64,000 bases of DNA. Source: Crossaster papposus (Eukaryota > Echinodermata > Asteroidea > Velatida > Solasteridae). The notes under the pieces were generated by a model. It searched no databases, was not told the origin of the DNA, and saw nothing but the letters and a program-made list of their open reading frames with translations. Shown one piece after another: positions 54,001 to 62,602 of the stretch; the first letter of the stretch is position 1, and each line of letters opens with the position of its first letter. The stretch lies in the NCBI GenBank assembly GCA_037893245.1, contig JBAIAA010000095.1:1240001-1304000 (forward strand), read 5' to 3'. The position numbers and the translations under genes were made by a program.

Positions 54001-57000
54001 CCACTCACCCAATTGTTTGAACCATACAATGGACTGGCTTGCTATGGACGGACAAAGGTGCATACACGATTGTTATCTACACATTAGTCCGAGTAACTAG
54101 GACCCAAATATCGCTTTTTTAACATCTGGACATGATCTTGCGATATTAGGGTCCTTGGGAGTTCCATTAGGATTTGTTACATTTAAATCAAAATGCCACT
54201 TTTCCCAAATGTTTGCCCAAAGAAACATCAAATTTCACCCACAAAACGGCCACAAAATTACTCGATAAGCTATTCCGAGTTACTGTACTCTAGTTATCGC
54301 TTTTTTAACATTTGGACATCATCTGGCGCTACTACTACTAGAGTCCGAGGAAGTATACACATGCATTCGTCGCAATCTCTTAAATGGTGGTTCAAAAAGT
54401 CGCCCAAATCCACAGAAATATTTAACAAAATAACTCAAATCGCCTTTCATATGTGTCCAAGATCAACTTTCAAGGCTTCGATGATATTCGCGAACAACTG
54501 ACCTGCAAATCCAGGAAATCCGACGACGATATTCAAAGTAGTGTGCACTGTTGGTCGCCATCTTCAAAAGTGACACCAAATGTTTATGGATACGGTGGCC
54601 CGGACGGGGCATAATCAGTGGTGATTATTTTTGCAATGTCGTAAATATTTACGACTGGTCGTAAATATAATTTGTGGCATCGTACATTTATACGACTAGT
54701 GAATATTTTTGCCACGTCGTGAAAATTGATGACGCAAACAAAAATATTTACAACCATTCGTGAATAAATTCACAACGTTGCAAAATAAATATTCACCACC
54801 GATTATGTCCCGTCCGGGCCACCGTATCCATAAACATTTGGTGTCACTTTTGAAGATGGCGACCAACAGTGCACATTACTTTGAATATTGTCGTCAAATT
54901 TCCTGGATTTGCAGGTCAGAAATTGTTTGCGAATATCATCGAAGCCTTGAAAGTTGATCTTGGACACATATGAAAGGCGATTTAGGGGATTTTGAGGTAT
55001 TTTGTTAAATATTTCTGTGGATTTGGGCGACTTTTTGAACCACATTTAAGAGATTGCGACGAATACATGTGTACTTCCTCGGACTCTAGTAGCGCCAGAT
55101 GATGTCCAAATGTTAAAAAAGCGATAACTAGAGTCCAGTAACTCGGACTATCGATAAGCCATCTGAGATACAAGTACACATCGATGATTAAGATTGTGGT
55201 ACTAAAGTTTACTTTACGATTTGGATAAAAAGTGAAATTTCTAGCTTAATTTCGCAAGCTGCCTCGGCACTTTGCTGCTGTGTCGGTATGCGATGCGTGT
55301 TGGTCCCACGCGCGTCCCTTGCGATGCGTGTTGGTCGGGCGTGCCGGAACGGCCTATTTTCAGTACCATCCAACCAGAAAAACTAGTTTGGATAGACATT
55401 AGGTCCCCTCTCTCTTAGTGCTACAGTATAGACCACGTGTGCCCTCTGTTTACATCTATATTCAAATGTGCCCGTCAATATGCGCACGCATTGGGTTTTA
55501 CATAAATTTGGTTAAAGAGGCGACATCAGAGGTCACATAATTCAAAGGTGGTCTGACCTGTGGCGTCACTCCTCAACCAAAATGTTATGCAAAACACGAT
55601 GTGTGCTAATATTGCCGGGCACATTTGAATACAGATGTAAACACATGACGTCAGAGGGCACATTGTCTATCGGTTGGTAGTACATTTATCCGTTGGTTCA
55701 GTTGTAAAAGCCTGGGACTCGATTTTGAACGGGTGACTTGTTGAAGACTTTGTGGTGGATTTGTGATGGACACATGCTTTCATCGCGGAATAGTTTCGGT
55801 ACTTTTCTGTTATTCCCCCGCCATTATTTTTGGATTGTACTTAAATTACTCAAAAACTAGTGTTAGGATGTGGGTTAGGGTTAGCCCAGGTTGGACGACG
55901 TTCTTCATTGCATTCCGACTAAATAACATGTACATGTACACAACGGAGGAGTCCAACCTGGGCTAGGTTAGGGTTAGTGTTTGGGTTGGGGTATAATATA
56001 GGGTATATTATACCCTAATCCAAACACTAACCCTAACCCACACCTTTGCGAGTGGATGTGGCGACAGCGCCACCGAAACTTGAACTTGTTCGACAGGATT
56101 TTGGCGGACATTGCGGTGTACTGGCCACCAAACTGAGCAGTTTATTCAATGTTAATCAAAGCCAAGTTTAGTTTGAGTTGATGTAGAAGACGTATTTAAA
56201 CTTGTATTTCACTTGTTTTCACTTTCTGTTTGAATTTATAGTAGTTTGAGTTGAATTTTTTTTGGCGGGAGAATAACAGAAAAGTACCATAGTTTCTCCC
56301 TTTCAAATCCAACTTGTGCTTTTACTTATGTATTCTTTCTTGTTTTGTTGTTGTTGTTATTGTTGTTGTTGTTGTTGTTGTTGTTGTGGCGATAGCGCGA
56401 ACTCATCGTCATGGCGGAGATGTTGGCCCGCGCGTACCCCTCGGTCCATTTCTCGTCAGTGCGCCCTGGAATAACATCGACGGAGATGATGAAAGCCAAC
56501 ATGCCCGAGTTTTACGAGCAGACGAAGAATATCGCTCGGACTCCGGAGCAAGGCGCAGACAGTATCGTATGGATAGCGATCGCCGATGCCCCAAAACAAC
56601 AAGCCAACGGGGAGATGTATTTCGGTTGGTAGAACTTGTATGGATTTGTAGGTTGTAGGGGTTGATTACTAATATTAATAGACGGTTGTATTTTTACCTG
56701 TATATAGTATCCACATCATTTACATGATATTGCCCGATCACGGTCCGATCCACCGTCGCAATTGCTTGATCTTTGGACTATTATTAGGGAATTCTTCCCC
56801 GATAGATTTTGACATGGCAAACGATGGCTTAACAAACCCTTCTAACTTGACGTCAGTCGAATTGTTACGTAAAGGGATCGTATACGTTTGATAATTGGAA
56901 CCCACTGTTTGTTTCAATCCTATATAGTTTGTTTGTTTGTTTTATTTCCATTCATACTTTCATACATACAGAAAAAATATAATCAATACAAAATTGATTA

Positions 57001-60000
57001 TACAGCATTATACAGCAATACAATACAGTATGAATGGGGGTGACATCCAGAGAAGGGCTAGCCTTCTGTAGTGGAGACTGCAGACAATTTTAACAATTAT
57101 GAAAAATACAGCAATGCGTTCCCAGGTTGGGTTATAAATGTAGTTAGTAAAGAAATAAAGAGAGCACACTAAACATACTAAAGAAAATAATAGAAAAGAA
57201 AAAGGTAATTAATGTCTTGCTGATCCTAGGCATGAGTAGCAGTTAATGTTTGAACAAGAAAAATCATTGTATTTATCTAAATAAAATTCCTTGAGGTGTT
57301 TCACAAATAGTTTTTTGGGCGAATTGACCAGAAGAAGCCTAAGTTGATCGGGAAGACCATTAACAATTTTAGGCAAAATGTTACGATAGTTAGCTGAAGC
57401 AACGTCCAGTCTAAATGTACTACTACAATGAATAAAATTACTTTGTCGCGTAGAATAATGGTACAAATCCTGGTTTAGTGGGAAAAAAGACTGATAACTT
57501 AAATTCTCAGGAAGAGATTTGTGAAAGTAATCGTAGTAATGGGTGACCATTTGTATATTAAGTAAATCACCAAACTTAAGAATTCTAAATTTATTACAAA
57601 GTGGAGCGGTATGCGAATTGTATTTAGCGTGACAGGCATTCCTTATACATTTCTTTTGTAATGTAACTAGTCTGCCAAATAAAGAAGGATACACCTTATA
57701 CATGCCACCCCAAGCTAAGACACCGTAATTTAAATAAGAGTTAACCAATGTGTTATAAATCAACAAGCTGTCTTTAATCCTCAACAAGTTTTTAGTTCTA
57801 TTAAGGATGTAATTAGCTTTGGAAATCTTATTACATACTGTGGAGATTTGTTCCTTCCAAAGCATATTTTTATCCGTTTCCAGTCCCAGGAACTTGGTAC
57901 AAGAAACCTTTTTGAGAATACTATTTTCTAAACATAGCTTCACATTGGGCAAAAATAATTCCTTTTGCTTAGTTGAATAACAAATATAATAAGTTTTGTC
58001 AGGATGAACCATTAATCTGTTGGCTCTAAACCAATCTTGAACAGTCAATAAATCGGTATTAACATCAGCAGCTAAGGTTAATAAATCTCCACCAGAGGCA
58101 GAAAGAGTAGTATCATCCGCAAATAATACAGGTTTTAGCAACTTACAACAAAGAGGCAAATCATTTATATAAATCAAAAATAATAAAGGTCCAAGAATTG
58201 ATCCTTGTGGAACTCCACAGGTAATTACCTGGGGAATAGATTCTACTCCATTTATAACTACATACTGCCTACGCTTCTCAAGGTAACTAGAGAACCAACC
58301 AAGTGAAACACCTCTTATGCCATAAAAATACAATTTATTAATTAATAAATCGTGACTCACAGTGTCAAAAGCTTTCTTTAAGTCTAAAAAAATACCTAGA
58401 GAAACTTCAGAAACTTCAAGAAACTGTTGCTTGTAGTAGCTCTCTGTCGTCTGTATACTACTCTCAAGTTTGGGTAGACTTCTTTCTCAAGAGATTCAAT
58501 CCTCGAGCAGGCAAAATCAAGTGAAGCCTGGAAGCTAGAGAGTTTTTCAGCATTGCTTTTGGTGATAGAAAGCACTTCTGCTAAGGCTATTCTATTCTCT
58601 TCTAGAGCATGGCGAATTTCTGATACATCCTTCTTGGAGGCCATTGTAGAATACAGGTAGGTGTGAGTGTAGCTATACTAGTAGAACACTGAACTCGCGC
58701 AAGGCTGGAGAAACTGCCACAGTGTAGCCACGTGAATGGTGTACATGTACATGCATACAGTCATACTGTTCAACATGTATTTCCGACACTCAGCAAAAAA
58801 GTCAAACAAACCTTCCGAAAGGGCTGACATGGGGTGGGCCTTTTGCCCAGAAGTTGACCTGCTCGTCCAAAGCCGCCATACAGTGCGGTAGTCGAGTTGC
58901 AATAACAACAGTACAGTACCAAACTCGCAGTCGCACAAGGCCAAATGGACTCCCGCCACACAGAACAGCCACGTGAACGGTGTTTATGCACAAAGCATAC
59001 TGTTCAGCATGTTTTTCCGACACTCAGCAAAAAAAGTCAAAGAAGAATCCGTCTAACGGCTGATATGGGTTATTTTTTTGCTCGAAAATTGACTTGCATG
59101 TCCCAAGTTAACATATATAAGATAACTTTGTAATTGAGTTGTAGAGGCCATGTTAAATAAGAACAAAATATGATCAATCGATGGAGCTCACTTCACACAC
59201 ATATCCTCACACGTCGGTCGCCATACTGATATAGTTATAGATAGGCCTATATACCATAACCTGTAACAGTTTCATTTCAATAGGTGGTAGCGATTTTGAG
59301 ATATTGCCAACAATCTGGAGCGGTTATGTCCACGCAGGAAGAATAATCTGCATTGGAATACACAATCTGAGAAACCTCACTGCAGTAACGCTTCTCAGAT
59401 TCAAAGTTTTGGGGATAAAAAGTGAAATTTGTTTTCATAACCGCAGTAGGCCTACTTCGAAGTGAACAGTTTCTAAAAATGCATTATACTATCCAAAGCT
59501 GCTGTACTTCTTACCAAGTAAGTTTTTATTGCCATTAATTTTTGGAGTACATGTGTAATTACCAAACGTATACGATCCCTTTAAAAATGAACCTTTTCTG
59601 TTTTGACATAAAGAAAAGATGAAATGATGGGCCTTTCTGTTTTGACATGTGAAACGATGACTTACAGTTACACAAAACCTCTGTTTTGACGATGACTTAT
59701 ATAGTACATCTGGTTCATCGAAGACTACATGTATATACCCTTCCATTTTGACAACAAACGATGACTTCCTTTATGAGCCTTCCTGTTTGGACATATCAAA
59801 AGATGACTCACGAGACGAGCCTATCCGTTTTGACATGCAAAACGACGACTTACATGAGCTTCCTGTTTTGAATGTCAAACGATGACTATCATATTGAGTA
59901 GTGCTGGGCGAGTAACTCGAATACTCGCGTACTCGTGATCATGTTTTGCTACTCGTAGCACTACTCGCATTTGTTTAACTAATTGTTTACTCGTGCCAGG

Positions 60001-60729
60001 CCGAGTAGCAATAAATACTCGCGAGTAGTGATTGTTAGCAAGCGATGATTGTTGACAAGTACCGATTAAGTTGTGGTCAGACTCTACTACTAATACTATA
60101 CTAATGACAATTGCAATGGTTTTACGATATGATTTTTTATTGATTTTCAATTCTAACTTGAGCGATAAATGAAACCAAATTGCAGCAGAAGTCGCTGTCA
60201 AATTACTGTTATGCTTTGAATAGAAAACACATGGTGATAAACACATGTGTGACCGTCATTTTACCCCTTGTGACAAATGTGACAACTACTCGCGAGTACT
60301 CGATTACTCGTGAAAATTTCTTTGCGAGTACTCGAGTGGGAAAATTCACTACTTGCCCAGCACTAATAATGAGCCTCTGCGACATTTCAATCGATGACTC
60401 GCATATGAACTGCCCTGTTTTAAAATATCAAACGACTTTCGTTTGGGCTACTCTTTTTGGCCTGGGAGAAATCCCTGTATTAAAGTTAACAGTGAATTTA
60501 CCAGCTTAGATGCAGCATGCACTGCAGGTATGGGCACAATAAGAATATCCCTACGTTAACAAAACCATGGAGTTTAGATTTTGAACAAATGTATTTTTTT
60601 TTCTCAGATCGGTCGGTGTATCCCCGATTCCTGCCCGACCTAGCTCCACCGTGGACAGAGGAACAGATGCAAACGTTGATGGACAAACTGGACAAAACAT
60701 ACGCCGACATCCGAGAAAAGGCTCAGTGA
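41998..60729 (+). CDS. dhrs12: DHRS12-like short-chain dehydrogenase/reductase (gene span, 8 exons)
   Basis: Spliced model of 939 nt, 312 residues plus stop, close to human DHRS12 (317): 41998-42047 (tentative), 43071-43204, 50961-51037, 51518-51613, 52926-53069, 53971-54057, 56396-56624, 60608-60729. All junction phases agree. SDR landmarks are present: nucleotide-binding ITGSNTGIGKA (TGxxxGIG) in exon 2, NCAG in exon 5 where the family has NNAG, a YVSAG Ser block, YGRTK matching the YxxxK catalytic pair in exon 6, and the RPG segment in exon 7. The protein is expected to be an NAD(P)-dependent oxidoreductase. The substrate of the DHRS12 family is not established to my knowledge. Introns are long and packed with mobile elements. 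Confidence 0.88.
42172..42640. repeat. Long palindrome (arms about 210 bp)
   Basis: Arms 42172-42385 and 42430-42640 are inverted copies around a loop of about 45 bp (CGAGACACTTTCAAATGAGC against GCTCATTTGTAAGTGTCTCG). The left arm overlaps the segment duplicated at 39950-40364. Confidence 0.75.
42649..42924. mobile_element. MITE, CTTACATACGCACTGTGGAC ends
   Basis: A 20-bp inverted repeat with one mismatch bounds 276 bp containing GTCCACAG motifs. Non-coding. Confidence 0.7.
43071..43204 (+). CDS. dhrs12: DHRS12 exon 2 (nucleotide-binding motif)
   Basis: Acceptor TTTCCCCGCCAG. Reads SGYEKASATFDPNALNVDVS, then GKSYMITGSNTGIGKAVTMA, phase 1 at the GTAAAA donor. The SGYE start is a recognisable DHRS12 feature. 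Confidence 0.9.
43330..43800 (+). pseudogene. LINE reverse transcriptase remnant (internally deleted)
   Basis: Reads GVPQGSILLFIIFIIDL, then jumps to ARLNWAPFSKRVKSKKAVLV and LNKMTPLYMTNIFTPL, the C-terminal text of CR1/L2-type RT ORFs. The section with the catalytic FADD box is missing. Ends near AAAAAAAGCC at 43806. Confidence 0.65.
44050..44345. mobile_element. MITE, GGCCAAGTTCGATCAAGGA ends
   Basis: Inverted ends GGCCAAGTTCGATCAAGGA with about 24 bp of near-identity. The body has ACTAGACTAGTC and GACTAGACTCTAGTCG motifs. A diverged relative may lie at 50810-50925. Confidence 0.65.
44700..46098. other. No recognisable gene
   Basis: AT-rich interior of the TIR-bounded segment, with poly-C near 45815. 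No supported coding sequence. Confidence 0.4.
46099..47454 (-). CDS. Candidate three-exon small protein (92 aa), minus strand
   Basis: Exons, in transcription order: 47454-47423 (MAMLGTGKST, donor GTGAGT), 46885-46797 (acceptor CTCTTTAAG, reads NVEIGLWSEYGQHFRMLVTD then RAMHHDMTT, donor GTATGA), 46256-46099 (acceptor CTTTTCAG, reads EIKSPKLGTTEVLLAGSC to AISLQQL, stop). All phases match and total 279 nt. I do not recognise the family. It lies inside the TIR-bounded segment in DHRS12 intron 2, opposite to DHRS12, so it may be an element-borne or captured gene. The true start could be further upstream. Confidence 0.45.
47880..48045. repeat. Subterminal CAAGTCAAGTCACAAGTCA repeats (left)
   Basis: Five to six units of about 30 bp within the left end of the hAT element; a matching array lies at 49775-49890 at the other end. 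Confidence 0.8.
48070..49086 (-). pseudogene. hAT transposase N-terminal part (BED finger plus start of the core), truncated
   Basis: Exon 1 (49086-48926) reads MSCWTPKVVTFGFKSYESSL, then a BED-type finger VCRTCDTQ...SNFVRHLKSRSKK, with donor GTAAGT. Exon 2 (48355-48070) follows a TTTGTATCAG acceptor in matching phase: YAEYTEVKTKLISSVASSG, AISEAIISDLIVNCSLPISL, VENVNFWHFVGVLDSKYT. After DSKYT (about 48115) the text departs from the family, marking an internal deletion before the DDE catalytic region. Confidence 0.7.
48633..48660. repeat. Poly-C tract
   Basis: About 27 cytosines inside the hAT element; spurious poly-Pro/poly-Gly frames arise from it. Confidence 0.9.
49775..49890. repeat. Subterminal CAAGTCAAGTCACAAGTCA repeats (right)
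   Basis: Three to four units at the right end of the hAT element, followed by GACTCGAGTC palindromes. Confidence 0.8.
50061..50190. mobile_element. MITE fragment, GGGGCCAATTTCATAGAGC family
   Basis: Left half only; continues to GATTAATAATCAGCTGG without the right TIR. Confidence 0.5.
50200..50665 (-). repeat. CTTTCAAAACCTTTTGAAAG repeat, uninterrupted copy
   Basis: Reverse-oriented relative of 20015-20570. At about 50620 the sequence AAAATCTGCTTACGGGGCAA lacks the family-3 MITE present in the other copy. Confidence 0.6.
50961..51037 (+). CDS. dhrs12: DHRS12 exon 3
   Basis: Acceptor TTATATATACAG. Reads GGVIHMLCQFQEDDTRKEIM and ends EACGNK, phase 0, donor GTTGGT (non-consensus at +3 to +5). 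Confidence 0.85.
51239..51444. mobile_element. MITE family 2, truncated copy
   Basis: Begins inside the family at AAAATATCTTGCTTATTTGA and ends at the right TIR (TGTATCCTGCCTT), 70 bp before the exon 4 acceptor. Confidence 0.65.
51518..51613 (+). CDS. dhrs12: DHRS12 exon 4
   Basis: Acceptor TTTTTTTCCCAG. Reads NVYMHVLDLSQSRRVYQFAK then EFAESHDSLDCL, phase 0, donor GTAAGT. HVLDLS matches the SDR strand that carries the cofactor-contacting Asp. Confidence 0.9.
51614..52925. other. DHRS12 intron 4, nothing recognised
   Basis: No repeat boundaries or coding signals that I can support. A CpG-richer stretch lies at 52415-52530. Confidence 0.4.
52926..53069 (+). CDS. dhrs12: DHRS12 exon 5
   Basis: Acceptor CCCATATTCCAG. 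Reads INCAGCMPLTPQFTEDGLEL, then VNTVGPYILTTSLLPLF. The family NNAG motif is NCAG here. Phase 0, donor GTGAGT. Confidence 0.9.
53103..53500 (+). repeat. Interspersed repeat, ATAAGCCAGTTCGATATT ends
   Basis: Plus-oriented relative of 584-891, with inverted ends (ATAAGCCAGTTCGATATT and TGTCGAAGTGGCTTATT). Starts 33 bp after the exon 5 donor. Confidence 0.55.
53971..54057 (+). CDS. dhrs12: DHRS12 exon 6 (catalytic Tyr-Lys)
   Basis: Acceptor TACTTTTTTCTAG. Reads IYVSAGAAYVPLTQLF, then YNGLACYGRTK. YGRTK supplies the YxxxK pair. Phase 0, donor GTGCAT. Confidence 0.88.
54085..54180. repeat. Fragment of the TAGTCCGAGT element family
   Basis: TAGTCCGAGTAACTAGGACC and the TTTTTTAACATCTGGACATG block match the TIRs of the 2671 and 54265 elements. 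Confidence 0.5.
54265..55155. mobile_element. Giant foldback element (arms over 300 bp)
   Basis: 54265-54600 is inverted at 54820-55155 (CCGAGTTACTGTACTCTAG against its inverse). The central 54594-54825 is itself bounded by CGGTGGCCCGGACGGG inverted repeats. The mirrored open frames in the arms are not genes. DHRS12 intron 6. Confidence 0.8.
55436..55660. mobile_element. MITE, GTGCCCTCTG ends
   Basis: Left GTGCCCTCTGTTTACATCT and right inverse (AGATGTAAACACATGACGTC, then AGAGGGCAC); GGGCACATTTGAAT is also shared between the ends. Confidence 0.6.
55888..55972. mobile_element. Short foldback, CCCAGGTTGGAC ends
   Basis: About 85-bp version of the 1339-1923 element: same CCCAGGTTGGAC ends and a shared GTTCTTCATTGCATTC subterminal block. 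Embedded in GGGTTAGGGTTAG-type sequence, with a further perfect hairpin at 55960-56035. Confidence 0.65.
56348..56387. repeat. (GTT)n microsatellite at a splice acceptor
   Basis: About 13 GTT/GTTATT units end 8 bases before the DHRS12 exon 7 acceptor, where a pyrimidine tract is expected. Confidence 0.85.
56396..56624 (+). CDS. dhrs12: DHRS12 exon 7
   Basis: Acceptor GTGGCGATAG. Reads RELIVMAEMLARAYPSVHFS, SVRPGITSTEMMKANMPEF, then EQGADSIVWIAIAD and QQANGEMYF. Phase 1, donor GTTGGT. RPG and the GAD...W block are SDR/DHRS12 features. Confidence 0.88.
57209..58420 (-). pseudogene. LINE reverse transcriptase (C-terminal part)
   Basis: Minus-strand frame reads GIFLDLKKAFDTVSHDLLIN, GWFSSYLEKRRQYVVIN, CGVPQGSILGPLLFLIYIND and PVLFADDTTLSASG with the catalytic FADD box, then thumb and C-terminal text to the stop at 57209. 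The ATG-led stretch starts at 58360, but homology extends upstream to about 58395. Endonuclease and palm N-terminus are missing through an internal deletion. Confidence 0.85.
58396..58644 (-). pseudogene. LINE ORF1 N-terminal remnant (coiled coil)
   Basis: ATG-led 82-residue frame: MASKKDVSEIRHALEENRIA, LSITKSNAEKLSSF, CSRIESLEKEVYP. Heptad-like and typical of LINE ORF1/gag N-termini. Its end runs into the internal deletion that joins it to the RT part. Confidence 0.6.
58678..59130 (-). repeat. Two tandem 5'-UTR monomers of the LINE
   Basis: TTCCGACACTCAGCAAAAAA occurs at 58781 and 59015 (period 234), with AGCCACGTGAA and CATACTGTTCA blocks in both. Position at the 5' end suggests promoter monomers, as in mouse L1. 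Confidence 0.7.
59584..60440. repeat. Degenerate tandem repeat (CTGTTTTGACATNNNAAACGATGACT)
   Basis: Ten or so units of 40-50 bp built on GAGCCTTCCTGTTTTGACAT and AAACGATGACTTACAT, strongly diverged, interrupted at 59899-60365 by a hAT-type MITE. Confidence 0.6.
59899..60365. mobile_element. hAT-type MITE, TAGTGCTGGGCGAGTA ends
   Basis: Ends TAGTGCTGGGC and GCCCAGCACTA, flanked by ATATTGAG (59891-59898) and ATAATGAG (60366-60373), 7 of 8 identical. Both ends carry ACTCGCGAGTA repeats. 467 bp, non-coding. Confidence 0.75.
60608..60729 (+). CDS. dhrs12: DHRS12 exon 8 (stop codon)
   Basis: Acceptor TTTTTTTCTCAG. Reads RSVYPRFLPDLAPPWTEEQM, then DKLDKTYADIREKAQ and TGA. The C-terminal WTEEQ...L helix fits the family. 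Confidence 0.88.
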
Positions 60730-60847
60730 AGATAGGGGTTAAAGGTCAAAACTGTCACTTGATGACGTCACTAGTTGGGAGGATTCCAAATAGTTATGAG
60801 CGTCCCAACACAGCTATTGACCTGTACGCGATAGACGGTAGACCACG

Positions 60848-60915
60848 GGCCAATTTCATAGAGCTGCTTAGGCATAACAGTTGCAACGTTCTTGCTTAGT
60901 AAAACCAGCTTACCA
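60848..60915. mobile_element. MITE fragment, GGGCCAATTTCATAGAGC family
   Basis: One end only (GGGCCAATTTCATAGAGCTG), next to the DIRS-like element. Confidence 0.5.
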
Positions 60916-60947
60916 GTGACAACTCCATGTGATGTATATCATTGATG

Positions 60948-61117
60948 AATACAAATATGTTCGCTTGAACGACCAGGTGTGAATTAGAACATATTTACTT
61001 TCTTCACGGTGCGTGATTTTCTGTGTATTGTTACGTGTTACGTAATAGAGTAGGGACTGTAGTGGCGTGGTCAGTGGGCTTGTCATTTCACGTCAGTCCA
61101 GCACCGGGGTTACAACT
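60948..61117 (+). repeat. 170-bp direct repeat, copy 1 (DIRS leader)
   Basis: Identical by eye to 61676-61845. Both start AATACAAATATGTTCGC and end CACCGGGGTTACAACT before an A-rich tract. It contains a weak pol III-like pair (TGGCGTGGTCAGTGG and GGGGTTACAACTC). Confidence 0.85.
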
Positions 61118-61171
61118 CAAAAAAAAGAAAGAAAAAGAACTCCTCTACAAAGGGTTCTACATCCTTGCGCT

Positions 61172-61841
61172 ATGTTTCAAAGCGACTCGGGGCAAGATCC
61201 TTCCTCAGCTGCCCCAGCTACTAAAGCTGATATCCAAGAGATATTGGCCGCGTTTAAATCGAGTTTTGAAGATAAGCTAGACAAGACCAGGGCGGAGTTT
61301 ACAGAATTGCAAACAAAAGCCGCTTATTCTCTGGCGGAGAAGATAAAGGACACAACGACAACCAAATGGCGGAGAGAAGGAAATCAGAGACAATTTCAAT
61401 TTAACCAGCAAGTGCCAGCTAAGTATTTTCTTAATTACTGAACCTAACAGTATTGTATAGGGATATATAGATATATATAAATATGTGTACAAAAAATGTA
61501 CTCGGTAATTCCTAATCGCCTTCTTTAACCTCATGGGGTTTTTCAGGATCTAGGTGGGGCAGGTTCCCCACCGGTGCTCAAATACACTGACTAACCCCCA
61601 TATGGATGTGTGTAGTGTGCGTTATTTCTGCGTCAGTTAATTTCACAGAAATTGGTTAGGGAAGAAATACAAATATGTTCGCTTGAACGACCAGGTGTGA
61701 ATTAGAACATATTTACTTTCTTCACGGTGCGTGATTTTCTGTGTATTGTTACGTGTTACGTAATAGAGTAGGGACTGTAGTGGCGTGGTCAGTGGGCTTG
61801 TCATTTCACGTCAGTCCAGCACCGGGGTTACAACTAAAAAA

Positions 61842-61873
<32 letters not shown>

Positions 61874-62446
61874 TGTATATTCTCACATATTATATATATT
61901 AAAGATCGTTATAACAACCTGTTCTAATTTTGTTTGTTCATTCCTGTTGAATATAGAGAGATCAAGGAATTGCTTTCCCTTTCCATCGGAAAGGTCGGAG
62001 AAGATTCCGAGGTCCAGTCTACTTTGAAGGAAGCGCTGAAACTGATAGACAACCGGCAAAAGCTGATTCGTATTGCAGATACTAGCCAGTACGGGTGGGC
62101 AACGGTTTCCGAATACGAGGCTCACGAAGTCGCAGATGACGAGAACGATGACAACAAGATCACAATGGCTGAGAACAGAGCCGGGCGTAAGGTCAAGCAG
62201 AAGAAGATGGCTGGTTTCAGCCAGTCCAAGAAGTTCAAGCGTGAGCACCCTTCAGCTGTTGACAGTGCTGATACTGGGGGTCAGTTTTTTCGTCGGCCTA
62301 TCCAAGTCGTCCCTATCAGCCAAACATCCAACAGAACTTACGGGGGAGGCTCATGCTTCCTCTGTGGCAGCTTCACCCACTGGAAAGCCGCATGCCCGGA
62401 ACGTAGAGGAGCAAGAGCAGCCTCCACTGCAAATGAAGCCCAATAA
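61172..62446 (+). CDS. DIRS-like gag with apparent intron
   Basis: Exon 1 61172-61422 starts MFQSDSGQDPSSAAPATKAD; exon 2 61957-62446 continues EIKELLSLSIGKVGEDSEVQ and ends with a CCHC-type CFLCGSFTHWKAAC near 62354. GT (GTATTT at 61423) and AG (TTGAATATAG at 61955-61956) bound a 534-bp stretch whose removal joins the frame in phase (NQQVPAK-EIKELL), giving 246 residues. The intervening stretch has stops. Confidence 0.65.
61423..61956 (+). other. Apparent spliceosomal intron in DIRS gag
   Basis: GT-AG bounded, phase 2, and contains the second copy of the 170-bp leader repeat plus a (TA)n tract at 61852-61865. It could alternatively be a secondary insertion that happens to preserve phase. 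Confidence 0.55.
61676..61845 (+). repeat. 170-bp direct repeat, copy 2 (inside gag intron)
   Basis: Offset by 728 bp from copy 1 and identical by eye, implying recent duplication or a repeated short element. Confidence 0.85.
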
Positions 62447-62602
62447 AGTTAAGTCTTGCAGTGTAGGTATTCCAGATAATTGTGATTATTTCCCAGTAAG
62501 GCAAGACCCTTTCATAATAGCGGAAGATTATTTTGAATATGAGGAAAACAATGAGATCGCAGATATCAAAGTGGCCGGTAGGTTGGTAGAACATATCAAG
62601 TT

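Larger units (their letters stand above)
56930..59228 (-). mobile_element. LINE (CR1/Jockey-type), internally deleted, with tandem 5' monomers
   Basis: Flanked by ATATAGTT (56922-56929 and 59229-59236). On the minus strand: two 5' monomers of about 234-bp period (about 59130-58680), the start of an ORF1, a large internal deletion, the C-terminal half of the RT ORF, a 3' UTR and an AAACAAACAAACA tail. Both termini are present, so it is not simply 5'-truncated. Confidence 0.8.
56872..59581. mobile_element. MITE family 1, copy G, split by a LINE
   Basis: The MITE runs 56872-56929 and resumes at 59237-59581, with TA at 56870-56871 and 59582-59583. The break is exactly at an 8-bp duplication, ATATAGTT. 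Confidence 0.85.

Noticed and set aside
54193..55045. Mirror-image frames of about 80-100 residues
   Set aside because: The same sequence read from the two arms of a palindrome; non-coding.
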